Source: Vibrio sp. LaRot3 (GTDB lineage: Bacteria > Pseudomonadota > Gammaproteobacteria > Enterobacterales > Vibrionaceae). From it: a stretch of 63,900 nt of DNA. The stretch's first letter is position 1. Every line of letters starts with the position of its first letter. Below the pieces are notes generated by a model. The model was not told the DNA's origin and ran no database searches. It saw nothing but the letters and a program-made list of their open reading frames with translations. Position numbers and translations under genes: made by a program. The stretch is taken from the NCBI RefSeq assembly GCF_027587025.1, contig NZ_JAPPTI010000015.1, forward strand, positions 1 through 63,900, written 5' to 3'. This document shows positions 26,513 through 33,694 of the stretch, one piece after another.

Positions 26513-26547
26513 TCTTTGAAACAGCAATAACGAATTTAACGACTACC

Positions 26548-26594
26548 AACGCTCTTTCACCCCTACTTTCCCTGCACAGAAAGAGCGTTTTTTA
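26548..26594 (+). terminator. internal terminator between arcC and the OTC gene
   Basis: 10-bp stem AACGCTCTTT (26548-26557) / AAAGAGCGTT (26581-26590) followed by TTTT. Only 17 bp separate it from the OTC start, so OTC expression must rely on read-through or a promoter upstream of the hairpin. Confidence 0.75.
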
Positions 26595-26611
26595 AATAGA
26601 AGGAAAACATC

Positions 26612-27622
26612 ATGGCTTTCAACCTACGCAACCGTAACTTCCTAAAACTATTAGACTTTACTCCTCGCGAAATTCAACACATGTTGGATCTATCTGCTGA
26701 GCTGAAAAAAGCGAAATACAACGGCTATGAGCAACCACGTCTAAAAGGCAAAAACATTGCTCTAATCTTCGAGAAAACTTCAACTCGTACTCGCTGTGCA
26801 TTCGAAGTTGCGGCATTTGACCAAGGCGCTCAAGTTTCTTACTTAGGCCCATCTGGTTCTCAAATTGGTCACAAAGAGTCAATGAAAGATACAGCTCGAG
26901 TTCTAGGTCGCATGTACGACGGTATTGAATACCGTGGCTTCGGTCAAGAAATCGTAGAAGAGCTAGGTGCATACGCAGGTGTTCCAGTATGGAACGGTCT
27001 AACTGACGAATTCCACCCAACTCAAATCCTTGCTGACTTCCTAACTATGATGGAACACGGCCGTGGCAAACAACTTCGTGAAATCAAGTTTGCTTACCTA
27101 GGCGATGCTCGTAACAACATGGGTAACTCTCTAATGGTTGGTGCTGCGAAAATGGGTATGGACATCCGTCTAGTTGCTCCTAAAGCATTCTGGCCTGAAG
27201 AAGCTCTAGTGGCTCAATGTCGTGAAATCGCAGAAGAAACTGGCGCGAAAATCACTCTAACTGAAGACGTGAAAGAAGGCGTTCAAGGTTGTGACTTCCT
27301 ATACACTGACGTATGGGTATCTATGGGTGAAGCGAAAGAAGCATGGGCTGAGCGTATCAACCTAATGATGCCTTACCAAGTAAACATGGACATGATCAAA
27401 GCAACTGGTAACCCAGATGTGAAATTCATGCACTGTCTACCAGCATTCCACGGCGAAGACACTACTGTAGGTAAAGAGCTTGCTCAAGAATACCCACAAC
27501 TTAAAGATGGTGTTGAGGTAACAGACGAAGTGGTTGAGTCTAAACACTCTATCGTATTCGACGAAGCTGAAAACCGCATGCACACTATCAAAGCAGTAAT
27601 GGTTGCAACTCTAGGCGACTAA
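26612..27622 (+). CDS. argF: ornithine carbamoyltransferase (catabolic ArcB or anabolic ArgF)
   Basis: Interconverts citrulline plus phosphate with ornithine plus carbamoyl phosphate. 336 residues with the carbamoyl-phosphate motif STRTR (57-61), HPTQ and the ornithine-binding HCLP; all are intact. Its place after arcA-arcC suggests a catabolic ArcB role, but vibrios may use a single OTC for arginine synthesis too, and the terminator in front of it suggests expression partly independent of arcAC. The sequence alone does not separate the two roles. Strong SD (AAGGAAAAC). Confidence 0.9.
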   Translation: MAFNLRNRNFLKLLDFTPREIQHMLDLSAELKKAKYNGYEQPRLKGKNIALIFEKTSTRTRCAFEVAAFDQGAQVSYLGPSGSQIGHKESMKDTARVLGRMYDGIEYRGFGQEIVEELGAYAGVPVWNGLTDEFHPTQILADFLTMMEHGRGKQLREIKFAYLGDARNNMGNSLMVGAAKMGMDIRLVAPKAFWPEEALVAQCREIAEETGAKITLTEDVKEGVQGCDFLYTDVWVSMGEAKEAWAERINLMMPYQVNMDMIKATGNPDVKFMHCLPAFHGEDTTVGKELAQEYPQLKDGVEVTDEVVESKHSIVFDEAENRMHTIKAVMVATLGD

Positions 27623-27685
27623 CTTGCCGAAAACATCGACCTTGGCGAAACCGTTCTCCAGTAGCTAGGGTTTGATTGAGCAGGG

Positions 27686-27745
27686 AATGCGGGCCGCATT
27701 CGAAGTAACTCTCGTATAACTTCGAATAAAGCCCGCATTTTTTTT
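27686..27745 (+). terminator. two-tier terminator after the arc cluster
   Basis: Outer stem AATGCGGGC (27686-27694) / GCCCGCATT (27731-27739), inner stem ATTCGAAGT (27698-27706) / ACTTCGAAT (27719-27727), then TTTTTTT. A competing local hairpin GAATGC / GCATTC (27685-27701) can use the left outer arm. Confidence 0.82.
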
Positions 27746-27827
27746 CGTCAAAATTTCATTCAACTCCTCGTTAAACCTTACCAATCAACACCTTCCTCAG
27801 ATTACCTAAAACATCCAAAATATGCAT

Positions 27828-27850
27828 AAATATCCGATAGTTGGATATTT
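27828..27850. promoter_or_regulatory. inverted repeat upstream of the pyrBI promoter
   Basis: AAATATCC-N7-GGATATTT ends 11 bp before the -35. The 12-mer GCATAAATATCC that includes its left arm recurs in the pyrI terminator. Operator function is possible but unproven. Confidence 0.45.
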
Positions 27851-27861
27851 TACATTAACCC

Positions 27862-27889
27862 TTGCAAGGCGAAAATTTGTCCGTATAAT
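27862..27889 (+). promoter_or_regulatory. pyrBI promoter
   Basis: TTGCAA (27862-27867), a 16-bp spacer and a perfect TATAAT (27884-27889). It would start transcription near 27896, about 22 bases before the leader peptide. Confidence 0.8.
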
Positions 27890-27917
27890 CCTCCGCAATT
27901 TGTCTAAGGAGTATCAG

Positions 27918-28022
27918 ATGAAATCGCTATTAGCCGCGCTAATTTATTTAACGACACGCCAAAAATTATCGGCGTCGTTGCTGATTTCTTCTTACTCTAT
28001 TGATCGTATTCAAGCCTCCTAA
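27918..28022 (+). CDS. pyrL: pyrBI leader peptide (34 aa)
   Basis: A short ORF with its own SD (AAGGAG at 27906-27911) encodes 34 residues starting MKSLLAALIYL and ending RIQAS. Its stop codon lies inside the left arm of the attenuator hairpin, just as in E. coli pyrL. The residues are not similar to the E. coli leader, but the architecture is the same: when UTP is low, RNA polymerase pauses, the ribosome closes up and blocks the terminator. T-rich codons (ATTTCTTCTTACTCTATT) before the hairpin could be the pause tract. Function is inferred from position. Confidence 0.8.
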   Translation: MKSLLAALIYLTTRQKLSASLLISSYSIDRIQAS

Positions 28023-28042
28023 TTATTAGGGGGCTTTTTTTT
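28012..28042 (+). terminator. pyrBI attenuator
   Basis: 11-bp stem AAGCCTCCTAA / TTAGGGGGCTT with a TTA loop and eight T. It overlaps the last codons of the leader peptide. Confidence 0.88.
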
Positions 28043-28079
28043 GTCTGATGTTTACCTAACCTGGCGAGGAAAGACTGTT

Positions 28080-29009
28080 ATGGCGCATTCGTTATTCAAC
28101 AAGCACATTATCTCCATTCCTGAACTAAGCCGAGCTGAGCTTGAGCTGATTGTCGATACAGCAGCACGACTCAAAGCAGAGCCGAACCCTGAACTATTGA
28201 AAAACAAAGTAGTAGCGAGCTGCTTCTTTGAACCGTCAACTCGTACTCGTCTATCGTTTGAAACTGCGGTTCAACGTTTAGGCGGCACAGTGATTGGCTT
28301 TGATAACGGTGGTAACACTTCACTGGCGAAAAAAGGCGAATCACTAGCGGATTCAGTGCAAGTTATCTCTTCTTACGTTGACGCTTATGTTATGCGCCAC
28401 CCTCAAGAAGGCGCTGCTCGCTTAGCTGCAGAGTTTTCCAACGGCGTGCCAGTGATCAACGGCGGTGACGGTGCTAACCAACACCCAACTCAAACCCTGC
28501 TTGACCTGTTCTCTATCTACGAAACGCAAGGCACGTTAGACAACCTCAACGTCGCATTCGTCGGTGACCTAAAATACGGCCGTACTGTGCACTCGTTGAC
28601 TCAAGCACTGGCAAAATTCGACAACGTGCGCTTCTTCTTCATCGCACCAGATGCACTCGCGATGCCAGATTACATCTGCGAAGAGCTCGATGAAGCGGGC
28701 ATTAAATTCTCAATGCACAGCAACATCGAAGAAGTTGTCCCTGAACTAGACGTTCTGTACATGACGCGCGTACAGAAAGAGCGCTTCGATGAATCAGAAT
28801 ACGCACACATGAAATCGGCATTCATCCTAACAGCGGCAACACTAACTGAAGCACGCGACAACCTAAAAGTGCTACACCCACTACCACGTGTCGATGAAAT
28901 CACGACTGACGTAGATAAAACCAAACACGCTTACTACTTCGAACAAGCTGAAAACGGCGTGTACGCGCGTGAAGCCCTATTGGCACTTGTTCTAAACGAA
29001 ACAGTTTAA
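28080..29009 (+). CDS. pyrB: aspartate carbamoyltransferase catalytic subunit
   Basis: Makes N-carbamoyl-L-aspartate from carbamoyl phosphate and aspartate, the first committed pyrimidine step. 309 residues from MAHSLFNKHIIS; this ATG matches the family and has GAGGAAAG upstream, while the earlier TTG start overlaps the attenuator. STRTR (from residue 53), HPQEGAAR, HPTQT and HPLPRVDEI are visible. Forms the dodecamer with PyrI, encoded 16 bp downstream. Confidence 0.97.
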   Translation: MAHSLFNKHIISIPELSRAELELIVDTAARLKAEPNPELLKNKVVASCFFEPSTRTRLSFETAVQRLGGTVIGFDNGGNTSLAKKGESLADSVQVISSYVDAYVMRHPQEGAARLAAEFSNGVPVINGGDGANQHPTQTLLDLFSIYETQGTLDNLNVAFVGDLKYGRTVHSLTQALAKFDNVRFFFIAPDALAMPDYICEELDEAGIKFSMHSNIEEVVPELDVLYMTRVQKERFDESEYAHMKSAFILTAATLTEARDNLKVLHPLPRVDEITTDVDKTKHAYYFEQAENGVYAREALLALVLNETV

Positions 29010-29025
29010 TTGCAGGAGACATATC

Positions 29026-29490
29026 ATGGTGAAACAAACTCAACTTCAAGTAGAAGCGATTCGCAACGGTAGTGTAATTGACCACATCCCTGCAAACGTA
29101 GGCATTAAAGTGCTTAAGCTGTTCAAAATGCACAAGAGCAATCAGCGCATCACGATTGGTTTGAACCTACCTTCATCTGCTCTAGGTGGCAAAGATCTGA
29201 TTAAGATTGAAAACGTCTACCTAACAGAAGATCAAGCAAACCAGCTTGCGCTTTACGCACCAAAAGCAACGGTAAACCAAATTGAAGAATACAAGGTAGT
29301 GAACAAGCTTAATCTTTCATTACCAGAGCGTATTAAGAACATTTTTGTTTGCCCGAACAGCAACTGTATTTCTCACGGTGAACCAGTAGAAAGTAACTTT
29401 AAAGTACAGCAAAAAGCAGAAGATATTCAGCTGAAATGCCACTATTGTGAAAAAGTATTCTCTCGCGAAATTATGCAGGATGCTCGCTAA
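29026..29490 (+). CDS. pyrI: aspartate carbamoyltransferase regulatory subunit
   Basis: Binds CTP/UTP (inhibition) and ATP (activation) and transmits the signal to PyrB. 154 residues: allosteric domain, then a zinc domain with C109, C114, C138 and C141, the same positions as in E. coli. SD GGAGAC. Co-transcribed with pyrB; strong hairpin terminator after it. Confidence 0.97.
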   Translation: MVKQTQLQVEAIRNGSVIDHIPANVGIKVLKLFKMHKSNQRITIGLNLPSSALGGKDLIKIENVYLTEDQANQLALYAPKATVNQIEEYKVVNKLNLSLPERIKNIFVCPNSNCISHGEPVESNFKVQQKAEDIQLKCHYCEKVFSREIMQDAR

Positions 29491-29533
29491 GCCGAGTAGC
29501 ACACGAATCTCCACATTCGTAAAATAACACACT

Positions 29534-29580
29534 GGATATTTATGCCAATTAGGGCATAAATATCCATTTTAACTTTTTTT
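29534..29580 (+). terminator. pyrI terminator
   Basis: Perfect 13-bp stem GGATATTTATGCC / GGCATAAATATCC with an AATTAG loop, then ATTTTAAC and a long T run. Confidence 0.82.
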
Positions 29581-29828
29581 TATTAGAAAAATCAGACCAT
29601 TAAACTGGTTTTATAATTGAGATCCCCTTCAAAAAGCCGCCTACCCTTTGGTGGTAAACTAGCTGCACTATTCAAAGTCACCCTGCACAATGACACCTTC
29701 TGGCGAAAGTCTCATGCCGTCATCATGCACAAGTGACCAATACTGAACTAAAGTCACTCCGAGGATCGGCGAGTGCAACCATTACCAAGGATGAACCTAA
29801 TCCATACGTCGATATGTAAGGAGTTCCC
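29581..29828 (+). promoter_or_regulatory. upstream region of the argR paralogue
   Basis: About 250 bp without a gene. A TATAAT at 29612-29617 has no good -35. The remainder has slightly higher GC and no hairpin or ARG box that I can defend. The SD AAGGAG is at 29818-29823. Confidence 0.3.
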
Positions 29829-30317
29829 GTGAGTGAAACTCTAAACCCTATGGCAAACCAATATGCCGAAGATAAAACGCTAACTGCTGCCTGTAAGAGA
29901 CTGCTTCAACAACAAAGTTTTAGTACTCAAAATGATCTAAGAGAAGCGTTAGTAAAAATAGGCTTTGAAGGAATTAGCCAATCTACAGTGTCGCGCTTGT
30001 TGTCCCAATTAGGGGTAGTGAAAGTACAAAATGCCTGTGGCAAAAAAGTGTACTGCATTACCGTAGAAACAGCGCCGGTTCGAGTAGAGTCGTCGATTTC
30101 TTCTCAAATTGAGTTCATTACCCACAACCAAGCAATGGTTGTTGTAAAGACTCACCCTGGCAGTGCGCAACTTGTGGCTCGCTTAGTTGATATTGACCCG
30201 CATACCGAAATTCTTGGTACTGTGGGCGGTAACGATACTGTATTAGTGATTCCAAAAGATGTGCAAAACATTGACGCGTGTGAACGCGTAGTGAAAACCC
30301 GCTTAGGGGTTGCTTAA
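29829..30317 (+). CDS. ArgR-family regulator, divergent paralogue linked to the arc cluster
   Basis: 162 residues with GTG start and SD AAGGAG. The N-terminal winged helix has the ArgR recognition segment QSTVSRLLSQLG (51-62), keeping the Ser-Arg that contacts ARG boxes. The C-terminal hexamerisation/effector domain keeps GSAQLVARL but reads GGNDTVLV (133-140) where ArgR reads GDDTIF, so one of the paired aspartates that bind L-arginine is Asn135. The canonical ArgR of vibrios is normally beside mdh, which is not here, so this is probably a second copy specialised for the ADI genes, possibly as an activator. That role is inference. Confidence 0.82.
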   Translation: MSETLNPMANQYAEDKTLTAACKRLLQQQSFSTQNDLREALVKIGFEGISQSTVSRLLSQLGVVKVQNACGKKVYCITVETAPVRVESSISSQIEFITHNQAMVVVKTHPGSAQLVARLVDIDPHTEILGTVGGNDTVLVIPKDVQNIDACERVVKTRLGVA

Positions 30318-30326
30318 CTCTACTTA

Positions 30327-30360
30327 AAGTTGGGTGCTGGTCACCCAACTTCCTTTCTTT
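30327..30360 (+). terminator. terminator after the argR paralogue
   Basis: 10-bp stem AAGTTGGGTG / CACCCAACTT with a CTGGT loop and a T-rich tail (TCCTTTCTTT). Confidence 0.7.
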
Positions 30361-30490
30361 ACGCTTATTTGAAACTATTTGGCTGATTTCCCTGTCCTAT
30401 TGAGTCAATGAGGACTTTTTTCTCGCAAGCAGGAGAAAAATGGTCTCTATTGGGTATAAAATAAACCAAATTTTAAATAAGTGACCTGTT

Positions 30491-32266
30491 ATGCGTTTTG
30501 TTTTTTCGCTCATACTGCTGTGTGTTGCCACGCTATCGGCCCCTGCGATGGCATTGTTCAACAACAATTCCACCTCTCTACTCGGCAACGATAGCAATCG
30601 CTTTGTGCCTGTTGACGAAGCTTTCCCGTTTAACTATTACCAGCAAGGCGACAAAGTTTTTCTCGATTGGCAGGTAAAACAAGATTATTACCTCTACCAA
30701 GAGCGCATCGCTATCAGTGCGGAAAAAGCTCAAATCGGCACACCTGAAATGCGCGACGGTACGCCGCACAAAGATGAGTTTTTTGGCGATGTACACATCT
30801 ACACTCAACCACTGTTTGTTGAAGTGCCCTTAGAAACTTATCAAGATGGCGCACGACTGATCGTCCAATATCAAGGCTGCGCTAAAGCGGGGTTCTGTTA
30901 CCCACCTGAAACGCGCATGATTGAACTGGAGCCTTTTACCTCGGCATCAGCGACAGTCGATAGCCCGACGAAAACGCAATCCACATCAGTAACCAATGAT
31001 GCTCCTGTATCAAAAGAGAGCTCGTTAGCAGATAAACTGGCTGACAATTGGTGGACGCCGTTACTCTTCTTAGCATTGGGGGTAGGCCTCGCATTTACGC
31101 CTTGTGTATTACCGATGTACCCAATCTTAACCAGTATTGTTTTGGGCAGTGGCAAACTATCTCACCGCCGCGCGCTAGGCTTATCTTTCATTTATGTGCA
31201 AGGCATGGCACTCACTTATACCCTATTAGGCTTAGTAGTCGCTTCTGCGGGGATGCAGTTCCAAGCCGCGATGCAACATCCTTATGTATTGGTAGGTTTA
31301 AGTGTTTTGTTTGTTGTGTTGGCCGCTTCTATGTTTGGCTTATACACCCTACAACTCCCGGCAAGCGTGCAAACATGGCTTAGCGGTCTGAGTAATAAAC
31401 AGCAAGGTGGCAGTTCGGTTGGAGTGTTCGCGATGGGCGCAATATCCGGTTTAGTTTGCTCACCTTGTACTACGGCACCACTTTCCGGTGCATTACTTTA
31501 CGTCGCGCAAAGCGGTGATCTACTGACAGGGGCAATTGCCCTTTACGCGCTTGCGATGGGTATGGGTATTCCACTTATTCTCGCCGCGGTCTTTGGTAAT
31601 AAATTACTACCGAAAGCGGGCGGTTGGATGGACAGAGTAAAGACATTATTTGGCTTTATTCTACTCGCAGCGCCAATCTTCTTACTCGAACGTTTGATCC
31701 CTGAGTTCTGGTCAACGGTGCTTTGGTCTGCGCTCGGTATTGTGGCCTTTGGTTGGCTATACCACTGTAAAAACAGCCTGCCTTTTGGTGGCTGGAAACA
31801 AAGCACAGTAGGCATTATCGCGGTATTGGGTCTGTTTGTTTCAGCGCAACCGCTGATCAATCATTGGATTAACCCGACTCAACAACAAAGCCGTGAACAT
31901 AGCGTTGAGTTCATCCGCATCAAAGATGTAAACCAGCTAGAGCAACAACTGGCAGCCGCAAAACAAGCCGGTAAACCCGTGATGCTCGATTTCTATGCCG
32001 ACTGGTGCGTGGCATGTAAAGAGTTTGAGAAATACACTTTCCATACACCGAATGTTGAAGCGCGTTTAACGGGTTTTGTATTACTGCAAGCAGACGTGAC
32101 TAAGAATGAACTGCAAGACATTGAGATGCTGCAAAAGTTGAATGTGCTTGGCTTGCCAACCATCGAGTTTTGGAATGCACAAGGTGAACACATCACCAAT
32201 GCTCGTATTACAGGCTTTATGCCAGCAGAGACTTTCTTAGCTCACCTAGACAGCCACCAGCTCTAA
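30491..32266 (+). CDS. dsbD: thiol:disulfide interchange protein DsbD
   Basis: Carries reducing power from cytoplasmic thioredoxin to periplasmic DsbC/DsbG and c-type cytochrome maturation. 591 residues: signal peptide (ends APAMA), periplasmic alpha domain with the redox pair in GCAKAGFCYPP, eight-helix membrane domain with FTPCVLPMYP and CSPCTTAPLSG, and C-terminal thioredoxin-like gamma domain with DWCVACKEFE. All six catalytic cysteines are present. Monocistronic. Confidence 0.97.
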   Translation: MRFVFSLILLCVATLSAPAMALFNNNSTSLLGNDSNRFVPVDEAFPFNYYQQGDKVFLDWQVKQDYYLYQERIAISAEKAQIGTPEMRDGTPHKDEFFGDVHIYTQPLFVEVPLETYQDGARLIVQYQGCAKAGFCYPPETRMIELEPFTSASATVDSPTKTQSTSVTNDAPVSKESSLADKLADNWWTPLLFLALGVGLAFTPCVLPMYPILTSIVLGSGKLSHRRALGLSFIYVQGMALTYTLLGLVVASAGMQFQAAMQHPYVLVGLSVLFVVLAASMFGLYTLQLPASVQTWLSGLSNKQQGGSSVGVFAMGAISGLVCSPCTTAPLSGALLYVAQSGDLLTGAIALYALAMGMGIPLILAAVFGNKLLPKAGGWMDRVKTLFGFILLAAPIFLLERLIPEFWSTVLWSALGIVAFGWLYHCKNSLPFGGWKQSTVGIIAVLGLFVSAQPLINHWINPTQQQSREHSVEFIRIKDVNQLEQQLAAAKQAGKPVMLDFYADWCVACKEFEKYTFHTPNVEARLTGFVLLQADVTKNELQDIEMLQKLNVLGLPTIEFWNAQGEHITNARITGFMPAETFLAHLDSHQL

Positions 32267-32431
32267 AACTCTCCCTTCCCAAAGGACAATGCCCAAAACA
32301 CAGGGTATTGTCCTTTCTATTAACAATCGGTAAAACTCGATTTAGTTCAGACTTTTACTGCCTAAAGATTGTTCAATGACGCAAACGGGTTAATAATTCC
32401 ATTAACCAAATTACAATAAGTGATTAACGTC

Positions 32432-33067
32432 ATGGATTCGACTTACACTATTATCATTGCCGATGATCACCCCTTGTTTCGCAATGCCCTGTTTCAATCT
32501 ATTCACATGGCGATCAGTGGCGCGAACCTATTGGAAGCTGATTCTCTAGAAGCACTATTAAACCTTCTAACTAAAGAACCTGAGCCAGATCTGTTGCTCC
32601 TCGATCTTAAAATGCCCGGAGCTAACGGCATGTCTGGTCTAATGCAATTACGAGCGGAGTATCCAGACCTACCTATTGTTGTAGTGTCTGCCAGCGAAGA
32701 GCCAGCGGTTGTCACTCAAGTAAAAAGCCATGGCGCATTTGGCTTTATCCCTAAATCTAGCGACATGCGCGAGCTAATCAGCGCGCTTAACCAAGTCTTA
32801 AATGGCGAACCTTTCTTTCCTGAAGGATCGATCACCAACAATGCAGCATGTAATGATTTAGCGGAAAAAATAGCAACGTTAACGCCCCAACAATACAAAG
32901 TGCTGGGAATGCTATCTGATGGATTATTGAATAAGCAGATCGCTTATGAGTTAAATGTATCGGAAGCAACCATCAAGGCCCATATGACGGCCATTTTCCG
33001 CAAACTAGGCGTTAAAAATCGAACTCAAGCGGTTATTTTGCTTCAACAACTCGAGTCAGAAGCTTAA
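32432..33067 (+). CDS. crbR: NarL/LuxR-type response regulator CrbR (acetate switch)
   Basis: 211 residues: receiver with D58 in LLLDLKMPGANG and a C-terminal LuxR-type HTH (LTPQQYKVLGML...NKQIAYELNVSEATIKAHM). It matches the CrbR regulator that, with the CrbS kinase, activates acetyl-CoA synthetase in V. cholerae; both crbS and acs lie 3-11 kb downstream. I placed the start at MDSTYTII (ATG 32432), where the receiver begins; an in-frame GTG at 32420 is possible. No strong SD for either. Confidence 0.85.
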   Translation: MDSTYTIIIADDHPLFRNALFQSIHMAISGANLLEADSLEALLNLLTKEPEPDLLLLDLKMPGANGMSGLMQLRAEYPDLPIVVVSASEEPAVVTQVKSHGAFGFIPKSSDMRELISALNQVLNGEPFFPEGSITNNAACNDLAEKIATLTPQQYKVLGMLSDGLLNKQIAYELNVSEATIKAHMTAIFRKLGVKNRTQAVILLQQLESEA

Positions 33068-33108
33068 TACACGCGCTCTTCACTACACCGTAGTTTTTCA
33101 CGCCTCAC

Positions 33109-33131
33109 GGAAGTCAGTCATGCTGACTTCC
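33109..33131 (+). terminator. hairpin after crbR
   Basis: Perfect 9-bp stem GGAAGTCAG / CTGACTTCC with a TCATG loop; the tail (TCGCCTTTCTC) is only moderately T-rich, so termination is probable but not certain. Confidence 0.55.
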
Positions 33132-33292
33132 TCGCCTTTCTCTACACCTCATCCTGTGAGAAGTTTTGTTCTATAGCGCTGAAACTTCTATCTCAGTTAA
33201 TAAATTCAACAATAAATTAGACTATCGCCTTAGACCTTTGGCTAATTTAACACAACATTAACATCACAAAAATCACACCCATTGCCATAACA

Positions 33293-33316
33293 GCCCAATA
33301 AATGGGCGTTTTTTGT
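33293..33316 (+). terminator. second terminator-like hairpin upstream of the symporter genes
   Basis: GCCCA-ATAAA-TGGGC followed by GTTTTTTGTTTTT. It lies 226 bp after the crbR stop and 103 bp before the DUF4212 gene; between the two hairpins there is room for a short RNA. The rest of 33068-33418 shows no gene. Confidence 0.6.
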
Positions 33317-33418
33317 TTTTATTGCCGCGACTAAAGTTGAAAAGAGTTCTTGCCAACACCTTGCTATTGTAAATCCTGAAACATTTTATTAACAACAAAC
33401 AATCGTAAGGAGACGGCA

Positions 33419-33682
33419 ATGGCGTTTGAAAGCGAGGAACGAGCCAAAGCCTACTGGAACAAGAACGTAAAACTGATGGTCAACTTAATGATCGTATGGT
33501 TTGTCGTATCTTTTGGCTGCGGCATCTTATTTGTTGATGTGCTTAACCAATTTCAAATAGGTGGTTACAAACTTGGATTCTGGTTTGCTCAGCAAGGCTC
33601 AATCTACACCTTCTTAGGCATTATTTTCTACTACGCGTGGAAGATGCGCCAAATCGACCGCGAATTTGATGTGGATGAGTAA
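33419..33682 (+). CDS. DUF4212 protein, small subunit of a sodium:solute symporter
   Basis: 87 residues with two hydrophobic helices. AYWNKNVKLMVNLMIVWF, GFWFAQQGSIYTF and YYAWKMRQIDREFDVDE are the DUF4212 signature, a short partner always found just before a large SSS-family permease. The permease starts 12 bp downstream. It is analogous in position to YjcH of the acs-yjcH-actP operon but belongs to a different family. SD AAGGAGA. Confidence 0.9.
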   Translation: MAFESEERAKAYWNKNVKLMVNLMIVWFVVSFGCGILFVDVLNQFQIGGYKLGFWFAQQGSIYTFLGIIFYYAWKMRQIDREFDVDE

Positions 33683-33694
33683 GGAGCAACTCTG

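Noticed and set aside
26500..26547. Separate argF promoter (TTGAAA at 26516)
   Set aside because: No -10 at 16-18 bp; the nearest candidate spacing is about 15 bp with a poor match, so no promoter was called.
27822..28022. 66-residue reading of the pyr leader frame from the first ATG
   Set aside because: The upstream ATG lies before the promoter -35; only the ATG at 27918, with its SD, is inside the predicted transcript.
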